From Streptomyces spectabilis (GTDB lineage: Bacteria > Actinomycetota > Actinomycetes > Streptomycetales > Streptomycetaceae), in the NCBI RefSeq assembly GCF_008704795.1, contig NZ_CP023690.1, positions 1,994,501-2,058,500 of the forward strand: DNA of 64,000 bases, written 5' to 3'. Below the pieces are notes generated by a model. It ran no database searches, had not been told where the DNA came from, and saw nothing but the letters and a program-made list of their open reading frames with translations. The position numbers were made by a program, and so were the translations under genes. The first letter of the stretch is position 1. Every line of letters begins with the position of its first letter. This document shows positions 9,714-17,316 of the stretch, one piece after another.

Positions 9714-10625
9714 GTGATCCAGATCCAGGCAGCGCTGTTCTGGGCGTACGCGGTGGGCGCGACCTTCGCGCTCGCCGCGGGGCGCCAGCTCCAGGTGTGG
9801 GAGCGGATCAACGCGGGCGAGGGCCCGCGCACCCGCAGCCGGGCCGCCAACCCCTATCTGGCGCTCACCCTGCTCTTCGCGGCCGTGCTCATGGTGCCGA
9901 CGGGGCTCTTCCTGCTGTGGCAGAACCCGTCCTGGGCGACCATGCACGTCGCCGGAGGCCATGACGGGGTGTGGGCGGGCTTCGTCCTGCTCTACGCGGG
10001 CGGCATCCCGGTGGGCGCCGTCCTCGGGTTCCTCGCGGCGCAGGTCCTGGTGCTCGTGGGCGCGGGCTACTGGGCCTACCTGCAGTGCGTGGGCGGCTAC
10101 TTCCTGCTGTTCGGCGTCCTGGTGCACGGCTGGGACGGCAGCGGGTACGAGCGGTTCCTCTCGCCCGGGGCGCGCGACTGGGCCGACTGGCCGCAGGACG
10201 GCGTGGTGAACAACGCCCTGGACTTCCTGACCTCCGGCACGTTCCTCGCGCTGCTCGTCTTCGGCGCGGCCGTCATCGGCACCATGCTGATCACGGAGAT
10301 CGGCTGGCTGATGGAGGGCTGGTCCCTGCCCGGCGCCGACGAGGACCGCAAGGTGCACCGCGTCCTCGCCGTGGCGATCGCCGCGGCCGGCGTCCACGGC
10401 CTGCCGCTCCTCGGCGCGGTCACCGCGAGCGCGCTGGTGCGGCTGCTCGGCGCCTGGCTGGGCCTGCCGCTGTTCGCGGTGCTCGCGGGCCTCGTCCTGC
10501 TGCCCCGGCGCTCGCCCGTACGACTGCTCTACGACCTGGTGGGCGTGCCCCACCGGCACTGGCGCGCGGGCCTGGACGACACCACCGCGGGCATGACCGG
10601 GGTCACATCAGACCGGTCTGCGTGA
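9714..10625 (+). CDS. Integral membrane protein, function unknown
   Basis: 303 residues with about seven hydrophobic segments (first at ~5-20, then ~48-68, ~85-125, ~175-200, ~215-265). Loops carry conserved-looking acidic and aromatic patches (WDGSGYERFLSPGARDWADWPQDG near 140-163). No transporter or enzyme motif is recognised. GTG 9714 is preceded by the duplicated GAGAGG. It is co-directional with DUF6230/DUF6114, 41 nt downstream, and probably shares their transcript. It overlaps a small minus-strand membrane-protein gene tail to tail by 23 nt. Confidence 0.75.
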   Translation: MIQIQAALFWAYAVGATFALAAGRQLQVWERINAGEGPRTRSRAANPYLALTLLFAAVLMVPTGLFLLWQNPSWATMHVAGGHDGVWAGFVLLYAGGIPVGAVLGFLAAQVLVLVGAGYWAYLQCVGGYFLLFGVLVHGWDGSGYERFLSPGARDWADWPQDGVVNNALDFLTSGTFLALLVFGAAVIGTMLITEIGWLMEGWSLPGADEDRKVHRVLAVAIAAAGVHGLPLLGAVTASALVRLLGAWLGLPLFAVLAGLVLLPRRSPVRLLYDLVGVPHRHWRAGLDDTTAGMTGVTSDRSA

Positions 10626-10767
10626 CGAGCATCGCGAGCAGCACGACGAGCGTCCAGCCGAGGACGTGTTCCAGGAGCTTGGGGCCGTCCTCGTCGGGGC
10701 CGCCGGTGCGGGCCCGGAGCCCCTCACGGGCCTGGAGAACGGTGGCGGTGGCGGAGCTCGCGGTCAT
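10603..10767 (-). CDS. 54-residue single-pass membrane protein
   Basis: ATG at 10767 with GAGAG upstream opens 54 codons. The product has a polar N-terminal half containing GPDEDGPKLLEH and a C-terminal hydrophobic helix (LGWTLVVLLAMLVTQTGLM), typical of small SCO-type membrane proteins. It faces the membrane protein gene ending at 10625 and overlaps its end by 23 nt. Third-position G/C bias is kept along the frame. Function unknown; being encoded next to a polytopic membrane protein it could be a partner subunit, which is only a guess. Confidence 0.55.
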   Translation of the reverse strand: MTASSATATVLQAREGLRARTGGPDEDGPKLLEHVLGWTLVVLLAMLVTQTGLM

Positions 10768-10958
10768 GGCAACTCTCGATTACGTCGTCCGGCAGTGGCT
10801 TCCCCCCACTGGCCGGCAGCGGCCCCTCCCACTGCCCCCTCCACCATGCCAGCGAAATCACTCGTATCGGGCGAGACGTTGGTCACCCCACAACTCGGAC
10901 CCCCTGCCGTGCGTCTAAGACGGCGTACGTCCGCGCACCATCGACCGAAGGGTTTCCG

Positions 10959-12443
10959 ATGAGTACGTTCCCGACGCCCCGCCGCGGAGCGCGGCTCGCC
11001 CTGGCGGCAGCCGTGACCGTGGCGGCCGCCCTCACCGGACCGGTCTCGTACGCCACCTCCGGCTCGACCGCGGAGGCCAAGCCCTCCCCCGGCGCCCCGG
11101 GGCTCGGCGACCCGATGTTCCCGCTCGACGGCAACGGCGGCTACAAGGTCGACCGCTACCTCCTGGACTTCGACTGGCAGGCGCCCAGGACGCCGTTCGA
11201 GGCCACGGCGACGATCAAGGCCACCGCCACCCAGGCCCTGTCCCGCTTCAACCTCGACTTCGGCGGCAACACCCTGCACGCGGTCACCGTCGACGGCAAG
11301 GCCGCGGGCACGGCGCGCGCCGGCGACGAGCTGACCGTCACGCCCAAGTCGCCGCTCCCCAAGGGCCGTTCCTTCACGGTGAAGGTGACCTACACCGCCG
11401 ACCCCACCCAGGTCCGCCACCGCGACGACGCCATCGAGGACTACGGCTGGATCCCCACGCCCGACGGCACGGTGGTCTACCCCCAGCCCAACGGCGCCCG
11501 GCTGATCTTCCCCGCCAACGACCACCCCAGCCAGCGCGCGCCCATCACCTTCCGCATCACCACGCCGAAGGACCTGACGGCCGTCGCCAACGGCAAGCTG
11601 GTCGACAAGAGCGCCGGGCCGGGCGACCGGGTGCGCTGGACGTACGACTCCGAGCAGCCGCTGTCCACGCAGCTGGTGCAGCTGGCCGTCGGCAAGTTCA
11701 CCCTCGACGACCGGACGGGCCCGGGCGGCCTGCCGATCCGCGACGTGGTGCCGGACGCCCTCGTCGAGCCGACCGCGAAGTACCGCGAGCTCACCGCCGA
11801 CCACCTGGCCTGGCTCCAGGAGAGGCTCGGGCCCTACCCCTTCAACCGCTACGGCATCCTCGTCGGCGACACCGACCTCGGGGTCGCCCTGGAGACCCAG
11901 ACCCTCTCGCTCGTCCCCAAGGCCGATCTGCTCGGCACCCAGGTCGACGCCGAGCGGAACCTGGTGCACGAGCTGACCCACCAGTGGTTCGGCGACAGCG
12001 TCGCGCTCAAGAGCTGGTCCGACCTGTGGGTCAGCGAGGGCCACGCCCGCTTCTACGAGCGGCTGTACTCACAGGCCCACGGCGGCGACAGCTTCGAGGC
12101 GGCGATGAAGGCCGCGTACAAGGCGCACGACCAGTGGCGCAAGGACTTCGGCGCGCCCGCCGAGCCCACCGAGCCCAACCTCTTCAAGCGCATGCGCTAC
12201 GACGGCTCGGCGCTCGTCCTGTACGCGCTGCGCGAGCACGTGGGCGACGCCGCCTTCCAGAAGATCGAGCGGGCCTGGGTCACCCAGTACCGCGGGAAGG
12301 CCGCGAGCACCCAGGACTACGTCGACCTCGCCTCGCGGGTCACGGGCCAGGATCTGGAGGGCTTCCTCAAGCCGTGGCTGTACGGGGCGAAGACCCCGCC
12401 GATGCCCGGCCACCCGGACTGGGTGGTGGACCCGGCGACCTGA
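10959..12443 (+). CDS. Secreted M1-family zinc metallopeptidase
   Basis: 494 residues. Signal peptide ~1-33 (RRGARLALAAAVTVAAALTG). An N-terminal beta-sandwich domain (~60-245) precedes the thermolysin-like catalytic domain, with HELTHQW and, exactly 18 residues after the second His, the third zinc ligand Glu in SEGHARFYE. The exopeptidase loop reads GVALETQT instead of GAMEN, as in many actinobacterial secreted M1 proteins. It likely trims peptides outside the cell. ATG at 10959 was chosen for the signal peptide; the upstream sequence GAAGGGTTTCCG gives a fair ribosome binding site. It converges with the C39-like peptidase across a hairpin at 12474-12502. Confidence 0.93.
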   Translation: MSTFPTPRRGARLALAAAVTVAAALTGPVSYATSGSTAEAKPSPGAPGLGDPMFPLDGNGGYKVDRYLLDFDWQAPRTPFEATATIKATATQALSRFNLDFGGNTLHAVTVDGKAAGTARAGDELTVTPKSPLPKGRSFTVKVTYTADPTQVRHRDDAIEDYGWIPTPDGTVVYPQPNGARLIFPANDHPSQRAPITFRITTPKDLTAVANGKLVDKSAGPGDRVRWTYDSEQPLSTQLVQLAVGKFTLDDRTGPGGLPIRDVVPDALVEPTAKYRELTADHLAWLQERLGPYPFNRYGILVGDTDLGVALETQTLSLVPKADLLGTQVDAERNLVHELTHQWFGDSVALKSWSDLWVSEGHARFYERLYSQAHGGDSFEAAMKAAYKAHDQWRKDFGAPAEPTEPNLFKRMRYDGSALVLYALREHVGDAAFQKIERAWVTQYRGKAASTQDYVDLASRVTGQDLEGFLKPWLYGAKTPPMPGHPDWVVDPAT

Positions 12444-12473
12444 CCGCCCGCCGCGGCCACGGAGGTCCCGCAC

Positions 12474-12502
12474 GGAGGTCCCGCGCCCTGGGCGGGACCT
12501 CC
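12474..12502. terminator. Hairpin terminator between convergent peptidase genes
   Basis: 11-bp perfect stem (GGAGGTCCCGC 12474-12484 with its complement 12492-12502) and a 7-nt loop, in the 79-nt gap between convergent stops. A direct copy of the 5' arm lies just upstream (12461-12471). Confidence 0.75.
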
Positions 12503-12522
12503 CCGCGGGCTCCCCGGAGCCG

Positions 12523-13908
12523 TCAGCGCACGCCCACCGCGGCGAGCGCCCGCACCTGCGCGGTCGTCGGGCGCAGCGGGAAGTACAGATAGCAGACGCC
12601 GCCCGTGCCGGAGACGACCTTGCCCTGCGCGTTCTTGCGCTTGGTCCGCAGCCAGATGTTCTCCCACTCGCGCCGCCGGTAGACGCGCCGCACCGCGGCG
12701 TTGCTGGGCGACGCCGGGTCGTTGGCGATCACGTCACCGGTGTCCGTGAAGCCGACGACCGTCATCAGGTGGCCCGCGGTGCCGTAGCCCGCGCCGGTCA
12801 GCTCCTCCTTCAGGAACGACTGCGACGTTATGGCGGGGATCCCGGCGGCGATCAGCGTCTCCAGGTCGGTGAGCGACCCGAGCCGGGTGACGACGCCCTG
12901 CATGTCCCGGTACGTCGCGGCGTAGGCGGCGTTGAACGGCCAGTTCCCGCAGCCGCCGTACTGGTAGTCGTAGGTGAAGCGCGCCGCGTGGCACACCTGC
13001 GGATCGGCGAAGGAGGGGTCGACCCAGGCCAGGTCCGCGGCCGTGGGCCCGCGGCCCCAGTACTCCAGGATCATCTGGGACGAGGTGGGGCTGCACCAGG
13101 CCTCGCCGCCGTTGTCGTACTCCGGGTACTGGCCCTTGTGGATCTCCTGCGAGTAGCGCGGCACCGCCAGCTCCCCGGCGCGCCCCGGCTCGGACGCGGG
13201 CACCGTGAAGCGGTCGGGCACGTCCGAGGTCATCGCGCCGAGCCGCCACACCGTGGGGGTGAGCGCGGTCCCGGGCTCGCGGTAGAGGGTCAGCCGCAGC
13301 CGGTACGAGACGAGCCGCAGGCCGGTCGTGGGGTCGTCGAGGGACAGCGTGTCCGTCCACACGGTCGACCTGCCGTCCTCCTGGCCGTCGACCGAGGTGC
13401 GCCGTATGACCGGGGCCGCCGGGTCCTGCCGGTCGTCGCCCGAGGCCCAGCGGCCGAGGACGTACCACGGCGTCCTGGTGCCGTCGGAGTAGGTGCCCTC
13501 CAGCTCGACCTGGATCCAGGTGCCGCTGGGCGTGCGGGCGTTCCAGGAGGCGATGACCTCCGTGCCGGGCACGGTGGAGCGGTGCACGGGGCCGGTCCAG
13601 CGGGCGTACTCCCAGGTGCTCGTCCTGCCGGTGTGCGGGTCGGCGTAGTCCGTGGTGCCCAGGGGCTCGTCGATCTCGACGCCGGGGCGGGCCCTGCCCG
13701 CGACGCGGGTGCCCGCTCCGGTGCCCGTGTTCCAGTCCTTGCGCGAGGTCCAGGCGCGGTTGTCCACCGGACGGTCGGCGCGGGGCGGGCGGCGGCGGGC
13801 GGTGGCGGCGCCCGCCGGGGTCGCGGCGGCCGCGACGGAAACGGCGGCCGCGGCGCCCGCGGCGGCGGTGAGGAGTCTTCTGCGGGACATGTCTTCAGCT
13901 CGGTCCAT
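12523..13908 (-). CDS. Secreted C39-like cysteine peptidase
   Basis: 461 residues. A Tat-type signal (MSRRRLLTAAAGAAAAVS) begins at residue 7 if the ATG at 13908 is used; ATG 13890 is the alternative start. Residues ~60-240 form a beta-rich N-terminal domain. The peptidase domain (~250-440) has the catalytic Cys in EAWCSPTSSQM, His in GHLMTVVGF and Asn/Asp in VIANDP, the order expected for the C39-like 2 family. The related protein class hydrolyses peptides outside the cell; the real substrate is unknown. It converges with the M1 peptidase. Confidence 0.88.
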   Translation of the reverse strand: MDRAEDMSRRRLLTAAAGAAAAVSVAAAATPAGAATARRRPPRADRPVDNRAWTSRKDWNTGTGAGTRVAGRARPGVEIDEPLGTTDYADPHTGRTSTWEYARWTGPVHRSTVPGTEVIASWNARTPSGTWIQVELEGTYSDGTRTPWYVLGRWASGDDRQDPAAPVIRRTSVDGQEDGRSTVWTDTLSLDDPTTGLRLVSYRLRLTLYREPGTALTPTVWRLGAMTSDVPDRFTVPASEPGRAGELAVPRYSQEIHKGQYPEYDNGGEAWCSPTSSQMILEYWGRGPTAADLAWVDPSFADPQVCHAARFTYDYQYGGCGNWPFNAAYAATYRDMQGVVTRLGSLTDLETLIAAGIPAITSQSFLKEELTGAGYGTAGHLMTVVGFTDTGDVIANDPASPSNAAVRRVYRRREWENIWLRTKRKNAQGKVVSGTGGVCYLYFPLRPTTAQVRALAAVGVR

Positions 13909-14193
13909 GGACGGGGAACCCCCAGTCGACGTGGGTTCCGGCGGCAGCCGGACGCATCGGGTGACGGGCCCCGGAGCGGGGCCCGCCGGGACGAAGCCCG
14001 CCGGGGCGAGGCCCGGACGAGACTCGTCAGGTGCACGACAGTGCGCCAACTATGGCCGTTCGATGGCGGTTTCTGCCAGGGAACGGACTTCGGCGGCACC
14101 CACCAATATTGGCCTCTACCACTGGTATGACCTGCGACGCCACGCTGAACCGCGCAACTGTTCGGAAATCGGAGCGGGGGCCTAGGCTGGTGG

Positions 14194-14847
14194 ATGATGA
14201 CAATGACCCGGCGCCCCACGCCTCTCCCGCGCCTCGCCCGTGCGCTGTCCGCGCTCCCCCCGTCCTGCGGCCCGGTCCGGCTGGTCGCCGTCGACGGGCA
14301 CGCGGGCTCGGGCAAGTCGACGTTCGCCGCACGGCTCGCCGACGCGCTCGGCGGCGCCCCGGTGCTCAGGCTCGACGACATCGCGAGCCACGAGGCGCTC
14401 TTCGACTGGACCGACCGGCTGCGGCACCAGGTCATCACCCCCCTGTCCCGGGGCCGAGCGGCGCACTACGAGGCGTACGACTGGCACGCGCGCCGCTTCG
14501 GTCCGGCAAGCCGCCCCCTGCCCGCCGCCCCTGTCGTCCTCATCGAGGGTGTCGGCGCGGGCCGTCACGTGCTACGCCCGTTTCTGGCGCGACTGCTGTG
14601 GATGGAGCTGCCGCGGGCCGCGTCCTGGGCCCGCGGGCGCCACCGGGACGGACCGGAGCAGCGCGACTTCTGGGACGGCTGGGAAGGCGCCGAACGGCGT
14701 CATTTCGCCGAAGACCCGTCCCGGCCGTACGCGGAGCTTCTGGTACGGGAGTTGCCCCAGGGGTACGAGGTGCTGACGGGGCCCGCCGGGACGGCAGCGG
14801 ACGCCCAAATCGTCACTCAGGGTGAAGGCCCGTCGGCAGCGCGCTGA
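14194..14847 (+). CDS. Uridine-kinase-like P-loop NTPase
   Basis: 217 residues. Walker A GHAGSGKST begins at residue 35; a DD(I) pair follows at ~60 and VVLIEGVGAG gives the Walker-B-like strand, as in uridine kinase/phosphoribulokinase-like proteins. No membrane segment. The start ATG 14194 lies 6 nt after a -10-like TAGGCT (14183-14188), so the transcript is probably leaderless; ATG 14203, with GGTGG 7 nt upstream, is the alternative. The phosphorylated substrate is not evident. A candidate small-RNA gene with its own promoter follows. Confidence 0.85.
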   Translation: MMTMTRRPTPLPRLARALSALPPSCGPVRLVAVDGHAGSGKSTFAARLADALGGAPVLRLDDIASHEALFDWTDRLRHQVITPLSRGRAAHYEAYDWHARRFGPASRPLPAAPVVLIEGVGAGRHVLRPFLARLLWMELPRAASWARGRHRDGPEQRDFWDGWEGAERRHFAEDPSRPYAELLVRELPQGYEVLTGPAGTAADAQIVTQGEGPSAAR

Positions 14848-14906
14848 AACTTTGGAAAGTCCGTTTCCGACCACGTGGCCAGTTTCCGTGAGTGGCCCAA
14901 CTCTGC

Positions 14907-14936
14907 TTGACCGAGGGGCCTTACAGGACTTACGTT
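14907..14936 (+). promoter_or_regulatory. Vegetative-type promoter in an intergenic region
   Basis: TTGACC (14907-14912) and TACGTT (14931-14936) are spaced by 18 nt. No start codon with a ribosome binding site follows before a terminator-like hairpin 35-70 nt downstream, which points to a non-coding transcript rather than an mRNA for the gene at 15303. Confidence 0.55.
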
Positions 14937-14941
14937 CTCAA

Positions 14942-15012
14942 GGAGCGGCCTTTCGGGCCGCCCCCATACGCGAAGCCCCCGGTTGTTCCCCCGTGATCGG
15001 GGGCTTCGTTCT
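14942..15012 (+). ncRNA. Candidate ~70-nt small RNA
   Basis: Downstream of the promoter at 14907-14936 the predicted transcript would begin near 14942 and contain two hairpins: GCGGCC (14945-14950) with GGCCGC (14956-14961) around a 5-nt loop, and the strong terminator-like stem 14971-15008. A purine-rich CAAGGAGC at the 5' end could act as an anti- or mimic Shine-Dalgarno. There is no open frame of useful length. The element sits alone in the gap 14848-15302, the rest of which shows only a -10-like TACGAT (15159-15164) that may serve the AAA ATPase gene. Inferred from promoter, hairpin and terminator alone. Confidence 0.45.
14971..15008 (+). terminator. Strong hairpin terminator
   Basis: Perfect 11-bp stem, CGAAGCCCCCG (14971-14981) with CGGGGGCTTCG (14998-15008), 16-nt loop, followed by TT. 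It ends the candidate small RNA and insulates the downstream gene. Confidence 0.75.
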
Positions 15013-15302
15013 GTCCTGAGGCCCCGTTCCGCAGGCGCCACGAGCCGCCATTCGCTCACGCTGGGTCACCAACGCACCCGCTCCCACCCCGGCGACGACC
15101 GCGCCTTCCGCGCCCGATCCCGCGCCCCCGCACCCTACGGCCGGGCACCTCTCCGCAGGTACGATGCCTCTCGGTACGGCCGAACGGACGGCGGCTTCGC
15201 GCACCGGGTCAACTCCCGTCCGCAGCACGGCGGTTCAGATCGGTCGCCGACGGGCACCGGCCCGGTGGCACACACACGGGGGCACGGCTTGTGGGGGACG
15301 TG

Positions 15303-17186
15303 ATGGACTTCGGCACGCAGGGCCGGGCCGCCCCGGCCGACCTCGCCTGGCTGCGGGGGGTCGACGCCTACACGATGGGCGCCTATCCGCAGGCGGAGGA
15401 GGAGTTCCGGGCCGCGGTGCGCATCGACCCGGGCATGGCCGACGGCTGGCTCGGACTGCACGCGCTGCGCGTCGACACCACGACGGCGTTGCTGCGGATG
15501 TACCAGCACCGGGACCGCTTCGGCGAGCAGCGCACCCGGCACGGCCGCACCCTCAACTCCTGGTACTGGCTCGGCTGGTGGGTCCAGCCCGTCCTGGAGT
15601 CCGTCCGCGACCTGCTGCTCGCGCACGCCTCGCACTGGCTGGACGGCCGGCACGTCCCGGAGCTCGACCGGGCCCTCGCGGGCCTTCCGCCCGTCGACAC
15701 CGACAGCCAGGTGCGCTTTCTGCACGCCTGCCGCGCCTACCTGGTCAAGGACTGGGAGCAGCTGGTGCGGCACACCGACCCGCTGATCGACGACGCGATG
15801 CTCGGCATCGAGGCGGGCCTGTTCGGCGGCATGGCCCGGGTCCGGCTCGACATGTACGGCCAGGCGGAGCCGCTGCTCTCCGCCGCCCTGATGCGCTGCC
15901 GCAGCGAGCAGCCGCAGCGCAAGGAGCTGCGCTACTGGCTGGCCCGCGCGCACGAGGGCACCGGCCGGTCCGCCGCCGCCCTGCCGCTGTACCGCGCGGT
16001 GCACCGGGTCGACCCGGCCTTCATGGACACCTCCGCGCGGCTCGCGGCCATCGCCGAGAGCGACGGCTTCGACGACGGCACCGACCTCGCCGCCGTCACC
16101 CTCGCCGGGCTCGGCCAGGACGTGCTCGACGGACCCGACGGCGTGGACGCGCTGTTCGGCGCCGAGGGCCGCGATCTGAAGGTCACCGAGCCCGAGCTGC
16201 CCCCGGGCACGGGGCCCGCGGACCCGCCCGCCCCCGACGCCGTGCGCGAGAAGGCGATCATCCCCGTCAAGCCCCCGCCGCCGCAGCTGCCGCCGGGGCC
16301 CACCGATCCGGCGCTGCTCGCCCAGGCCATCGCCGAGCTGGAGCGCATGGTCGGGCTCGAACCCGTCAAGCGGCAGGTCAAGGCGCTGTCGGCGCAGCTC
16401 AACATGGCCCGTCTGCGGGCGGCCCAGGGCCTGCCGGTGCAGCCGCCGAAACGACACTTCGTCTTCTCCGGGCCCTCCGGCACCGGCAAGACGACCGTGG
16501 CCCGCATCCTCGGCCGGGTCTTCTACGCGCTCGGCCTGCTGGGCGGCGACCACCTCGTGGAGGCCCAGCGCGCGGACCTGGTCGGTGAGTACCTGGGCCA
16601 GACGGCCGTCAAGGCCAACGAGCTCATCGACTCCGCCATCGGCGGCGTCCTCTTCGTCGACGAGGCCTACGCCCTGTCCAACTCCGGCTACGGCAAGGGC
16701 GACGCGTACGGCGACGAGGCGCTGCAGGTCCTCCTGAAGCGGGCCGAGGACAACCGCGACCACCTCGTGGTGATCCTCGCCGGCTATCCGGAGGGCATGG
16801 ACCGCCTGCTCGCCGCCAACCCCGGCCTGTCCTCGCGCTTCACCACCCGCGTCGACTTCCCCTCGTACCGCCCGCTCGAACTCACCGCGATCGGCGAGGT
16901 GCTCGCCGGGGAGAACGGCGACGCCTGGGACGAGGAGGCCCTCGACGAGCTGCGGTCCATCAGCGGACACGTGGTCGACCAGTCCTGGATCGACGAGCTG
17001 GGCAACGGAAGGTTCCTGCGCACGCTCTACGAGAAGAGCTGCGCCTATCGCGACCTGCGGCTCTCCGGCTATCCGGGCGAGCCGACCCGCACCGACCTGG
17101 CCACGCTGCGCCTGCCCGATCTGATGCAGGCGTACGGCGAGGTCCTCTCGGGCCGGGGCCCCACGGGCCCGGGCGGTACGGGATGA
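15303..17186 (+). CDS. EccA-like TPR plus AAA+ (CbxX/CfqX) ATPase
   Basis: 627 residues from ATG 15303, preceded by GGGGGAC at 5 nt; in-frame GTGs at 15291 and 15300 are alternatives. Residues ~10-270 are TPR-like helices, ~290-325 a Pro-rich linker, and ~330-620 a CbxX/CfqX AAA+ module with Walker A GPSGTGKTT (from residue 390), Walker B VLFVDEAYAL and the arginine-finger region NPGLSSRF. This layout matches EccA, the ATPase of type VII (ESX) secretion loci. No esx or ecc genes lie nearby, so its partner is unknown. A hairpin follows immediately after the stop. Confidence 0.88.
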   Translation: MDFGTQGRAAPADLAWLRGVDAYTMGAYPQAEEEFRAAVRIDPGMADGWLGLHALRVDTTTALLRMYQHRDRFGEQRTRHGRTLNSWYWLGWWVQPVLESVRDLLLAHASHWLDGRHVPELDRALAGLPPVDTDSQVRFLHACRAYLVKDWEQLVRHTDPLIDDAMLGIEAGLFGGMARVRLDMYGQAEPLLSAALMRCRSEQPQRKELRYWLARAHEGTGRSAAALPLYRAVHRVDPAFMDTSARLAAIAESDGFDDGTDLAAVTLAGLGQDVLDGPDGVDALFGAEGRDLKVTEPELPPGTGPADPPAPDAVREKAIIPVKPPPPQLPPGPTDPALLAQAIAELERMVGLEPVKRQVKALSAQLNMARLRAAQGLPVQPPKRHFVFSGPSGTGKTTVARILGRVFYALGLLGGDHLVEAQRADLVGEYLGQTAVKANELIDSAIGGVLFVDEAYALSNSGYGKGDAYGDEALQVLLKRAEDNRDHLVVILAGYPEGMDRLLAANPGLSSRFTTRVDFPSYRPLELTAIGEVLAGENGDAWDEEALDELRSISGHVVDQSWIDELGNGRFLRTLYEKSCAYRDLRLSGYPGEPTRTDLATLRLPDLMQAYGEVLSGRGPTGPGGTG

Positions 17187-17207
17187 CCGTTCCGCCGCGC
17201 GGAACGG
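17187..17207 (+). terminator. Hairpin directly after the AAA ATPase gene
   Basis: CCGTTCCG (17187-17194) pairs with CGGAACGG (17200-17207) around a 5-nt loop, starting at the base after the stop codon. Confidence 0.55.
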
Positions 17208-17316
17208 CCCCGCCTGTCATCCCTTAGAGGCATTTGCCGCCCGGTCGTCCCAGCCGTGGCCAGAAGTCCGCGACCCTGACCACAAGGGCGCGCGGACACG
17301 GTGGGGGTGCGCGACG

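Noticed and set aside
14121..14132. DasR-like box ACTGGTATGACC upstream of the kinase-like gene
   Set aside because: It lacks the central two bases of the TGGTCTAGACCA palindrome and the flanking genes are not involved in amino-sugar use.
15135..16970. Minus-strand frame of 611 codons
   Set aside because: Antisense to the EccA-like ATPase whose AAA+ motifs are unambiguous.
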